From an uncultured Porphyromonadaceae bacterium (lineage in GTDB: Bacteria > Bacteroidota > Bacteroidia > Bacteroidales > Paludibacteraceae), in NCBI GenBank assembly GCA_937898265.1, contig CALEJM010000169.1:1-12695 (forward strand): a stretch of DNA of 12,695 nucleotides, read 5' to 3'. Made by a program: the position numbers and the translations under genes. The notes under the pieces were generated by a model that was not told where the DNA came from, made no database searches, and saw only the letters and a program-made list of their open reading frames with translations. Positions 1-7,235 of this stretch are shown here, in pieces. Positions within the stretch are counted from its first letter, which is position 1; every line of letters begins with the position of its first letter.

Positions 1-2
1 AA

Positions 3-2264
3 ATCTTCGTGACTACCGACGAGTACACCACCACCAAACAGATTACCCACACTGCTCAGGCAGAACTCCAGCCAACATTCTCACCTGACGGCAAGAAATT
101 GGTTTACACCTCAGAGCGCGACGGCCACTACGCCCTCTACATGGCAACCATGGAGCGCAAGGAGGAGAAGAACTTCGCCTACGCCACCCTCATCAAGGAG
201 GAGCCTTTGTTCAACGACAATTTGGAACGCACCAACGCACAGTTCTCACCCGACGGCAAGGAGATTGCTTTCATCGAGCAACGTCGCTACCTCAAGGTAA
301 TGAACTTGGCTACCAAGGCAGTGCGCCAAATCACCGACGGCACACAACACTACGGCAACGACGAGTGGACCATGGATTATCAATGGTCGCCAGACGGCAA
401 GTGGTTTGCCATCTCACTCATCAGCAACCGCCGCGAACCATATTCTGACGTTGGCATCGTGTCTGCCGACGGCAAGAACCATAAGGTTTACAATATCACC
501 AACGACGGCTATATCACCACCAACCCTCAATGGGTGTTGGACGGCAACGCTATCATCTTCCAATCCAACCGACTCGGTATGCGTTCACACGCTTCTTGGG
601 GCTCACAGGAGGACGTCTTCATCGCCTTCATGAACCAAGATGCTTACGATAAGTTCCACCTCTCCAAGGAGGAGTACCAACGTCTGAAAGAGGAGGAAGA
701 GGCTATGAAGAAAGCCGCCGCCAAAGAAGACGACAAGAAGAAAGATGACAAGAAAGGCAAAGATGAGAAGAAGGAGGAGACCAAAGAGTCGAAAGGCGTA
801 GAGGTTGACACCGAGCGTCTTGAAGAGCGCGTCATCCGCCTCACCCCAATGTCTTCCAACCTCAGCGGCATCGCGTTGTCGAAAGATGGCGAGAAGCTCT
901 ATTTCCTCAGCGCCTTCGAGAAGGGCTACGACCTCTGGGAACTCAACACCCGCGAGGGGGGCACCAAGATTCTCAAGAAACTCGGCAGCAACAGCGGCAG
1001 CAACATCCTCATGACCAAGAAGGGCGATGCGATGTTCCTCGTGGCCAACGGCAACATCCAAAAGGTGGACACCAAAGGCACAGCAACGCCTATCCAATAC
1101 GACGCAACGATGGAACTCGACCGTGCCGCCGAGCGCGACTATATGTTCAAACATGTGTTCCTCCAGGAGAGCAAACGCCTCTTCCGCCGCGACCACAATG
1201 GTGCCGACATGGAGATGATTCGTCGCGACTACGAGCCTTTCCTCGAGCATATCAACAACAACTACGATTTCTCTGACCTCCTCTCTGAGATTCTCGGCGA
1301 ACTCAACGTGTCACACTCTGGCTCGGGCTACCAAGGTCCTACCGGCGGCGAGTCGACCGCTCAACTCGGTCTCCTCTTCGACATGAAGTACACCAACAAG
1401 GGTCTGAAGGTGACCGAGGTGTTGAAAGATGGTCCGTTCGACAACAAACACTCTAAAATCAAAGCCGGCGACATCATCGAGAAGATTGACGGCAAGGAGA
1501 TTGTGACCGACGAAGACCTCTACTCTGCCCTCAACAAGAAAGCCGGCAAGATGGTGCTGGTAAGCATCACTCGTGGCGGTCAAAAGTGGGACGAGATCAT
1601 CAAGCCTATCAGCAAAGGCGCCTTGAACGAGTTGCTCTACCAACGCTGGATCAAACACAACGCTGAGATGGTTGACAGCCTCTCAGGCGGCAAACTCGGC
1701 TACGTTCACATCCGCAGCATGGCCGACGCCAGCTACCGTGATGTCTACGCCGACATTCTCGGTAAATACAATATGAAGGAAGGTATCGTCATCGACACCC
1801 GCTTCAACGGCGGTGGCCGTCTCCACGAAGACATCGAGATTCTGTTCAGCGGCGAGAAATACCTCGAACAGGTGATTCGCGACACCGTCTCTTGCGTGAT
1901 GCCTTCACGTCGTTACAACAAACCATCCATCATGCTTGTCTGCGAGGCCAACTACAGCAACGCCCACGGCACACCATGGGTCTACAACCACAAACAGATG
2001 GGCAAACTCGTGGGCATGCCAGTGCCTGGCACCATGAGTAGCGTAAGCTGGGAGACCCTCCAAGACCCAACGATGTACTTCGGCTTACCTATCATCGGCT
2101 ATCGCACCGAGAAGGGCAACTACCTCGAGAACTCACAACTCGAGCCAGACATCAAGGTGCGCAACACCACCGAGAAACTGGCCAAAGGCATCGACGAGCA
2201 ACTCGAAGCTGCCGTCAAGGCATTGCTCGAAGACGTGAAAAACGCCAAGACCTGGGGCGAATAA
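3..2264 (+). CDS. Tricorn-like S41 peptidase, 5' end missing
   Basis: Probable exported tricorn-type protease that degrades peptides. The frame is open to the left edge (I-F precede the GTG at 9), so the GTG is probably internal and the gene is 5' truncated. From memory, family members run to about 1,050-1,100 residues, so some 300-400 are missing, including any signal peptide. Numbering from the GTG, WD40-like beta-propeller blades carry FSPDGK/WSPDGK motifs at about residues 24-30, 77-82 and 128-132. A Lys/Glu-rich charged insert covers about 219-274. A helical segment ends in NVSHSG, whose S435-H436 match the tricorn Ser-His pair. A PDZ domain spans about 447-535 and the S41 core about 560-715, with nucleophile S650 in NYSNAHG and candidate Glu E707 in YLEN. 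All four catalytic positions are present, so the enzyme looks active. A terminator follows 26 bases after the stop, so it is not co-transcribed with the efflux genes. The family call is firm; the substrate is unknown. Confidence 0.93.
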   Translation: MFVTTDEYTTTKQITHTAQAELQPTFSPDGKKLVYTSERDGHYALYMATMERKEEKNFAYATLIKEEPLFNDNLERTNAQFSPDGKEIAFIEQRRYLKVMNLATKAVRQITDGTQHYGNDEWTMDYQWSPDGKWFAISLISNRREPYSDVGIVSADGKNHKVYNITNDGYITTNPQWVLDGNAIIFQSNRLGMRSHASWGSQEDVFIAFMNQDAYDKFHLSKEEYQRLKEEEEAMKKAAAKEDDKKKDDKKGKDEKKEETKESKGVEVDTERLEERVIRLTPMSSNLSGIALSKDGEKLYFLSAFEKGYDLWELNTREGGTKILKKLGSNSGSNILMTKKGDAMFLVANGNIQKVDTKGTATPIQYDATMELDRAAERDYMFKHVFLQESKRLFRRDHNGADMEMIRRDYEPFLEHINNNYDFSDLLSEILGELNVSHSGSGYQGPTGGESTAQLGLLFDMKYTNKGLKVTEVLKDGPFDNKHSKIKAGDIIEKIDGKEIVTDEDLYSALNKKAGKMVLVSITRGGQKWDEIIKPISKGALNELLYQRWIKHNAEMVDSLSGGKLGYVHIRSMADASYRDVYADILGKYNMKEGIVIDTRFNGGGRLHEDIEILFSGEKYLEQVIRDTVSCVMPSRRYNKPSIMLVCEANYSNAHGTPWVYNHKQMGKLVGMPVPGTMSSVSWETLQDPTMYFGLPIIGYRTEKGNYLENSQLEPDIKVRNTTEKLAKGIDEQLEAAVKALLEDVKNAKTWGE

Positions 2265-2290
2265 CTTCCCCTCCATCGCCATAACGAACA

Positions 2291-2322
2291 AAGAGAAAAC
2301 GTCGTTGCGACGTTTTCTTTTT
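2291..2322 (+). terminator. Rho-independent terminator of the peptidase gene
   Basis: A perfect 11-base-pair inverted repeat pairs 2294-2304 with 2308-2318 (core AAAACGTCG and CGACGTTTT) around a TTG loop. The 3' arm runs straight into TTTTT. It starts 26 bases after the peptidase stop codon. Because the A-rich 5' arm mirrors the T-rich 3' arm, it could also act on the other strand, but no minus-strand gene ends here. Confidence 0.88.
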
Positions 2323-2394
2323 GTTTATAGACAACCCACAAAGCATTTCTGAAAATTGTTCAAAAAAAACACACGCATTGCGCCGGATAGTCCG

Positions 2395-2468
2395 CCGCAC
2401 GTCTGCGGGAAGGTTTTCGGGGAGCCCCGATGTCGCCCCGCACGCTCGCGGAAGGTTTCGGGGAGTCC
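2395..2468. repeat. Two imperfect GC-rich direct repeats with internal dyads
   Basis: Two copies of about 31 bases start 43 bases apart, at 2395 and 2438. Both share CCGCACG, then three variable bases, then GCGG, AAGGTTT, CGGGGAG and a closing pyrimidine-C. In both copies the first 14 bases are self-complementary: CCGCA/TGCGG in copy 1, CCGC/GCGG in copy 2. The three differing bases all fall in or beside the loop, so the arms survive. Copy 1 also ends in GGGGAGCCCC. The block is far more GC-rich than the sequence around it. It may be a dispersed REP-like intergenic element or a remnant of one; I do not recognise a named family. Confidence 0.6.
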
Positions 2469-2547
2469 TCAAAACATCGCGACAAAGGTGTTAGCGTTCG
2501 ACACAGCTAAAACAACAACCTCGTTTTTCTAATTGCAATTTTATTCT

Positions 2548-2555
2548 TACTTTTG
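2548..2555 (+). promoter_or_regulatory. Bacteroidetes -7 box before the efflux operon
   Basis: TACTTTTG matches the Bacteroidetes primary-sigma -7 consensus TAnnTTTG exactly. The next two bases, CA, extend an identity with the box before rimP. The -33 element is weak: only a T-rich run at about 2524-2529 lies at a suitable distance. Initiation should fall near 2560-2565, leaving a leader of only about 15 bases before the ATG at 2578. Confidence 0.6.
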
Positions 2556-2577
2556 CACCCTCAATTCACAAAACTGA

Positions 2578-2916
2578 ATGGTTAGAAACTTCAAACAGTC
2601 AATAAACATCCTGCTGCTGGTTGTCTATGCGATATTTTTCGCATCGGCCAACCTGTTCTACCATTCACACCGCTTCAAGGAAGGCAACGTGGTCCACTCG
2701 CACATCGCATGGGGTCACAAGGCGCACCACCACTCCGCCACCCAGCTGCATGTCATCGACCAACTGAACAACACCACATTCGACAAGGTTGCCCCAACCG
2801 ACATCCATCAACCATTCACCCAGTATCTGGCCGACAACACACCCGTCAAAGAGGTCGTTACACACGTGCAGAACGCAGCCCACACCGTCTCCCTCCGGGC
2901 ACCCCCAACGCTGTAA
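2578..2916 (+). CDS. Small histidine-rich exported or membrane-anchored protein
   Basis: This 112-residue protein is of unproven function. An in-frame TGA lies directly before the ATG (2575-2577), so the start cannot be further upstream. Residues about 9-27 form one hydrophobic helix after a short basic N-terminus, either an uncleaved anchor or a signal peptide. The rest should be periplasmic. Twelve histidines (H29, H31, H40, H42, H47, H50-52, H58, H77, H96, H102) include two HSH motifs and an HHH run, which suggests transition-metal binding. The C-terminus ends in SLRAPPTL. It is the first gene after the promoter, 107 bases before the adaptor gene of a metal-efflux operon. From memory, similar small His-rich proteins with HSH motifs sit beside RND metal pumps in other Bacteroidetes. 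A role as periplasmic metal buffer, chaperone or sensor is inference. It is not a known CusF: the methionine-based copper site is absent. Confidence 0.8.
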   Translation: MVRNFKQSINILLLVVYAIFFASANLFYHSHRFKEGNVVHSHIAWGHKAHHHSATQLHVIDQLNNTTFDKVAPTDIHQPFTQYLADNTPVKEVVTHVQNAAHTVSLRAPPTL

Positions 2917-3023
2917 TCTTCTCGATTTTGTCAAGGCGTAAACGCCCCCGACAGCCCCTCACATATCCATACATGCGAGTTTGTTTATGCGTGTATTCAT
3001 CCATTTTATATTATAATACAATA

Positions 3024-4133
3024 ATGAAGAAGATTATTAGCCTCAACCTGATAGTCGCTGTTTTGCTTGCCGCATGTGCCAACAAAGCAGAACAACAACA
3101 AGAAGAGATTGTCTACCAAGACAACATCGTTACGGTTAACTCCGAATCACCGATACTCACAAAATTGAAATACGACACCCTCTCGCTGCAACCGTTCAGC
3201 AACGAGTTCCGCACCGTCGGCACCGTGCAAGCCGAGACAGGCAACTTTGCCCAAGTCAACGTTCCCTTCGACGGTCGCATCGTCCGCGCCAACGTGCGCC
3301 TCGGCTCTAAGGTAGCTGCAGGACAAGCTCTCTTCGAGATGTCGTCGCCGGAGTTCTTGGAGGCGAGCAAAGAGTATTTCCAAAACGTACAAAACTACGA
3401 GAAAGCTAAAGCCGACTACGAGCGTAAGGTGGTCTTGGCACAACACGGTATTGCCTCACAGAAGGAGTTGCAAGAAGCGCGCACCGAAGCCGAGAACGCA
3501 CGCCACGACATGGAATATGCCGCCGCCACGCTCAAGGTCTACGGCACCAACCCAGCCACGATGAAACTCGGTCAGCCTATGACCGTGGTATCCCCCATCA
3601 GCGGCGAGGTGGTGCAAAACGACGTGACCGTGGGCACCTATGCCAAAGCTGACGGCGAACCGCTCATCACCATTGCCAACCTCAAGACCGTATGGATCAA
3701 CGCCCGCGTCAAAGAGCATTTCATCGGATTGGTGGATGAAGGTGGCGAGGCAGAGATCATCTCCGAGTCGGACAGCGAGGTGGTCCGCAGCGGTAAGATC
3801 ATCAACGTGGGCAACCTCGTCGACGAGGAGACCCGTTCCGTTCAGGTGGTCATCGGCTGCGACAACCAAGACCTGAAACTGAAACACGGCATGTTCGTCT
3901 CCGTCCACTTCCTCTCGGAAGCCAAAGACGCCATCGTGGTGCCTGCCACCGCCGTGTTCCAAGGTGAGCAAAGCAGCTTCGTCTACGTATGCACCGACCA
4001 GCCCAACGTATTCATCCGCCGCGAGGTAGAGGTGGGCGCCAGCAACGACGACCACACCAAAATATGCATCAAGGGCGGACTGAAGGAAGGCGAGAAGATT
4101 ATTGCAGAAGGTGGTCTTTACCTTAACAACTAA
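3024..4133 (+). CDS. RND efflux periplasmic adaptor (membrane-fusion) lipoprotein
   Basis: This is the HlyD/CzcB/CusB-type adaptor that bridges the inner-membrane pump and the outer-membrane channel. I chose the ATG at 3024, giving 369 residues. The same frame is open back to 2709, but that stretch overlaps the upstream gene and reads as non-protein-like sequence. The chosen start yields a basic N-terminus, a hydrophobic run and a lipobox LAAC with Cys18, so the protein is probably an acylated lipoprotein. The first lipoyl-like half covers about residues 79-107 (PFDGRIV, GSKVAAGQ). A helical hairpin follows at about 109-174, then the second lipoyl half at about 188-220 (SPISGEVV), a beta-barrel at about 222-300 and a membrane-proximal domain to the end. 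No His- or Met-rich N-terminal metal site is visible. The next gene starts 3 bases after the stop, indicating translational coupling. The upstream gap of 107 bases is AT-rich near the ATG but has no convincing promoter of its own. Confidence 0.92.
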   Translation: MKKIISLNLIVAVLLAACANKAEQQQEEIVYQDNIVTVNSESPILTKLKYDTLSLQPFSNEFRTVGTVQAETGNFAQVNVPFDGRIVRANVRLGSKVAAGQALFEMSSPEFLEASKEYFQNVQNYEKAKADYERKVVLAQHGIASQKELQEARTEAENARHDMEYAAATLKVYGTNPATMKLGQPMTVVSPISGEVVQNDVTVGTYAKADGEPLITIANLKTVWINARVKEHFIGLVDEGGEAEIISESDSEVVRSGKIINVGNLVDEETRSVQVVIGCDNQDLKLKHGMFVSVHFLSEAKDAIVVPATAVFQGEQSSFVYVCTDQPNVFIRREVEVGASNDDHTKICIKGGLKEGEKIIAEGGLYLNN

Positions 4134-4136
4134 CGT

Positions 4137-7100
4137 ATGGAGAAGTTTTATAAGCTTATTCTGAAGCGCCGATGGCTCATTGCCACCGCCTTCGTCATCG
4201 TGTCAGCATTCGGCATCTACGCCTGGCAGCAACTCTCCCTCGACGCCTATCCCGATATTGCCGACACCACCGTACAGGTGGTGACCCAAGTGCCTGGTCT
4301 TGCCGCCGAAGAGGTGGAACAGCAGATCACCATCCCTTTGGAACGCGCCCTCAACGGCATGCCAGCCCTCGAGATGATGCGTAGCACCAACACCTTCGGC
4401 ATCTCCACCATCATGCTCGTGTTCAAAGACGGTACCGAAGACTACTGGGCCCGTCAGCGCGTGCGCGAATGCATCGACGGTGTCGACCTCCCCTACGACG
4501 CGGCTCCCGAACTGAACCCGCTCACCTCCCCAACGGGCGAGGTGTACCGCTATATCCTCAAGAGCGACAACCACTCGTTGCGCGAACTGACCGACATCAA
4601 CAAATGGGTGGTCATTCCGCGTCTCACACAGATTTCCGGCGTGGCAGACGTGAGCAACTACGGTGGCATCACTACCCAATACCAGTTGGAAATCGACCCC
4701 GACAAACTCAGCAAATACGGCATCTCGCTCGCTGAGGTGGAGGAGTCTATCGACCGCAACAACTCCAACGCCGGCGGCAGCACCCTCACACAAGGCGACC
4801 AAAGCTTTGTGGTGCGCGCCGAGGGTCTCATCTCCGACCTCGACGATATGAAGAGCATCGTGGTCAAGAACGTGGGCGGCACACCTATCTACCTGAGCGA
4901 CCTCGGCAACCTCCGCTACGGCAACCTCGAGCGCAAGGGTATCCTCGGATTCCTTGACGACGACGTTGACTACCAAGATGGCGTGGAGGGTATCATCCAG
5001 ATTCTCCGCTTCAACAATCCGTCGGAGGTGTTGGAGAACGTTCATGCTGCCGTCGACGAACTCAACAACGATGTATTGCCCAAGGGTGTGAAAATCTACC
5101 CCTTCCTCGACCGCACCAACTTGGTGAATGCCACACTGCATACCGTGTCGCACACGCTGCTGTTCGGCATGATTCTCGTCATCGTGATTCTGCTCCTTTT
5201 CTTGGGCAGTCCACGCAGTGCGTTGCTGGTGGCCATCACTATCCCTATCTCACTGTTGGTGGCATTCATCCTGATGCACCTCACCAACATCCCCGCCAAC
5301 CTCCTCTCGCTGGGTGCCATCGACTTCGGCATCCTCGTGGACGGCGCTATCGTGATGACCGAGACGATTTTGAAGAAACGTGAGGACCACCCCGACGAGC
5401 CGTTGGATGGCAAAGATACTATCAAGCGTATCCGTCAGGTGGCCAAGCCTATCTTCTTCTCTACGCTCATCATCATCACCGCCTACATGCCGCTATTTGC
5501 CTTCGAGCGCATCGAGAAGAAACTCTTCACGCCGATGGCATTCACCGTGGGCTACGCCTTGGCGGGAGCGCTGCTTGTGGCTCTGGTGCTGATTCCAGGC
5601 ATGGCGTATGCGGTCTATCGCAAACCACAAAAGGTGTTCCACAATAAGTTCATCGAACGACTCACCGAGCGTTTCCGCACCCTGACGTCAAGACTGATTG
5701 AAAAACCGCATGTGATCCGCAACACCATCGTGGGCGTCTTGGCTGCCGTGGTATTGCTGACGGTGCTGGTGGGCAAAGACTTCCTTCCAACCCTCGACGA
5801 GGGCGGCATCTGGATTCAGGTGCAGACGCCTCCGGGATTGTCGTTGGAGCGCTCTGCCAAGATTGCCGACTCGCTGCGATACACCCTCAAGAAGTTCCCC
5901 GAGGTGACCTACGTGATGACCCAGGTGGGTCGTGACGACGAGGGCACCGAGGCGTTCTCGCCGTCGCATATCGAATGTGGCGTCGGACTCCGTCCCTACT
6001 CCGAGTGGAAACGGGGCAAGAGCAAGGAGGACCTCGTGGAGGAGATGTCGGCGGAGATTGCCAAGATGCCTGGCTACAAGGTGGGCTTCTCGCAGCCTAT
6101 CATCGATATGGTGATGGACCAGATGACAGGTTCCCACTCCGACCTCGCCATCAAGGTGTATGGTGAGAACCTCGACGAGACTCGTCATCTCGCCACACAG
6201 ATTCTCAACCTCGTAAGCACGATTGAGGGCGCAGCCGACGTGGTCATCGACCAAGAGCCGCCACTGCCGCAGCTGAAGATAAGCGTTGACCGCGACAAGA
6301 TTGCCCACTACGGTCTCAATGTGGCCGACGTGGCCGACCTCATCGAGGTGGCTATCGGCGGCAAGGCGATTTCGCAGGTGTTCATCGGCAGCAAGGTGTA
6401 TGATGTCACCTGTCGCTATGTGGAGAGTTCGCGCAATACCCCCGACCGTATCGGCAATCTCATGCTCACCTCCAGCAGCGGCACGATGATTCCGCTCTCG
6501 TCGGTGGCACGCATCGAGACTTCGCTGGGCGCCAGCTCCATCATGCGCGAGATGGGCAAACGCTATCTCACCGTACGACTCAACCTCCGCGGCCGCGACC
6601 TCACGTCGTTCCTCAACGAGGCTCAGAGCCGCATCGAAAAAGAGATTGCCTACGACCACACCGACAACCAGATACGGTGGGACGGACAGTTCTCCAACCA
6701 GAACCGTGCCTATAAACGTCTCGCCATCATCATTCCGTTCGTTCTGCTGTTCATGTTCCTGCTCCTCTTCGGCGCTTTCGGCGACTTCCGTCAGGCGGGT
6801 CTGCTCATCGCCATGTTGCCGTTGGCACTTTTCGGCGGTCTGCTGGCCCTCGTGGTGCGTGGCATGACGTTCAACATCTCGTCGGCGGTCGGCTTCATCG
6901 CCCTCTTCGGCCTGACCATTCAGAACGGTGTGATCATGATATCGCATATCAACAACTTGCGCAAGTCGGGACGGGCACTGAAAGACGCCGTTGTCAGCGG
7001 TGCGGCCCACCGTCTGCGTCCGGTGCTGATGACTGCCACGGTGGCTATCCTTGGTCTGCTGCCTGCGTCGTTGGCTTCGGGCATCGGCTCCGACGTTCAG

Positions 7101-7235
7101 CGTCCGTTGGCAACGGTCATCGTCTATGGTCTGCTGTTCTCAACCATCATCACATTGTTCATCCTCCCATCGCTCTACTATAAGATGGAGCAACACTTAG
7201 AAAACAAACCTGCTGAAGATGAAGAAGATTTTTAA
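4137..7235 (+). CDS. CzcA/CusA-family heavy-metal RND efflux pump
   Basis: This is an inner-membrane proton-driven metal exporter of 1,032 residues, the usual length for the family. Twelve membrane helices are visible: one at about 12-31, six at about 341-546 and five at about 862-1018. Two large periplasmic porter loops separate these groups. Helix 4 carries AIDFGILVDGAIVMTE. Its D396, D402 and E409 line up with the CzcA proton/cation triad D402, D408 and E415 at a constant offset of six. Helix 10 has the usual family motif FGLTIQNGVIMI. At the position of CusA Met672 this protein has Leu727 (HYGL). That argues against a copper/silver pump and for divalent Zn, Co, Ni or Cd, though specificity cannot be settled from motifs. 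It follows the adaptor gene by 3 bases and overlaps the outer-membrane gene by 17 bases, so the three are one translationally coupled unit. Confidence 0.96.
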   Translation: MEKFYKLILKRRWLIATAFVIVSAFGIYAWQQLSLDAYPDIADTTVQVVTQVPGLAAEEVEQQITIPLERALNGMPALEMMRSTNTFGISTIMLVFKDGTEDYWARQRVRECIDGVDLPYDAAPELNPLTSPTGEVYRYILKSDNHSLRELTDINKWVVIPRLTQISGVADVSNYGGITTQYQLEIDPDKLSKYGISLAEVEESIDRNNSNAGGSTLTQGDQSFVVRAEGLISDLDDMKSIVVKNVGGTPIYLSDLGNLRYGNLERKGILGFLDDDVDYQDGVEGIIQILRFNNPSEVLENVHAAVDELNNDVLPKGVKIYPFLDRTNLVNATLHTVSHTLLFGMILVIVILLLFLGSPRSALLVAITIPISLLVAFILMHLTNIPANLLSLGAIDFGILVDGAIVMTETILKKREDHPDEPLDGKDTIKRIRQVAKPIFFSTLIIITAYMPLFAFERIEKKLFTPMAFTVGYALAGALLVALVLIPGMAYAVYRKPQKVFHNKFIERLTERFRTLTSRLIEKPHVIRNTIVGVLAAVVLLTVLVGKDFLPTLDEGGIWIQVQTPPGLSLERSAKIADSLRYTLKKFPEVTYVMTQVGRDDEGTEAFSPSHIECGVGLRPYSEWKRGKSKEDLVEEMSAEIAKMPGYKVGFSQPIIDMVMDQMTGSHSDLAIKVYGENLDETRHLATQILNLVSTIEGAADVVIDQEPPLPQLKISVDRDKIAHYGLNVADVADLIEVAIGGKAISQVFIGSKVYDVTCRYVESSRNTPDRIGNLMLTSSSGTMIPLSSVARIETSLGASSIMREMGKRYLTVRLNLRGRDLTSFLNEAQSRIEKEIAYDHTDNQIRWDGQFSNQNRAYKRLAIIIPFVLLFMFLLLFGAFGDFRQAGLLIAMLPLALFGGLLALVVRGMTFNISSAVGFIALFGLTIQNGVIMISHINNLRKSGRALKDAVVSGAAHRLRPVLMTATVAILGLLPASLASGIGSDVQRPLATVIVYGLLFSTIITLFILPSLYYKMEQHLENKPAEDEEDF

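Larger units (their letters stand above)
2265..2577. other. Intergenic region, 313 bases
   Basis: This gap separates the peptidase from the efflux operon. In order it holds the terminator at 2291-2322, an AT-rich stretch to about 2380, a GC-rich pair of imperfect direct repeats at 2395-2468, and a Bacteroidetes promoter box at 2548-2555. I see no convincing gene on either strand. The minus-strand frame across the repeats (2215-2472) reads a duplicated peptide simply because the DNA is repeated. Confidence 0.8.

Noticed and set aside
2215..2472. Minus-strand frame across the GC-rich repeats with a duplicated peptide
   Set aside because: The peptide repeat only reflects the DNA repeat. The frame overlaps the peptidase end and the terminator and has no promoter.
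2929..2953. Stem TGTC-GGCG...CGCC-GACA between the histidine-rich gene and the adaptor gene
   Set aside because: The stem is short and interrupted and no T-run follows, so it is neither a convincing terminator nor a clear regulatory element.
2980..3017. Second promoter (TTTG plus TATAAT-like sequence) just before the adaptor gene
   Set aside because: The spacing between the boxes is too long and no TAnnTTTG is present. The AT-rich stretch alone is weak evidence.
2709..3023. N-terminal extension of the adaptor frame back to 2709
   Set aside because: It overlaps the histidine-rich gene in another frame and translates to Arg/Pro/His-rich nonsense. The ATG at 3024 gives a proper lipoprotein signal.
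5688..7010. 440-residue open frame on the minus strand opposite the pump gene
   Set aside because: It is a shadow of the RND pump frame. It gives His/Val/Glu-rich sequence with no recognisable domain, and the + strand protein is unmistakable.
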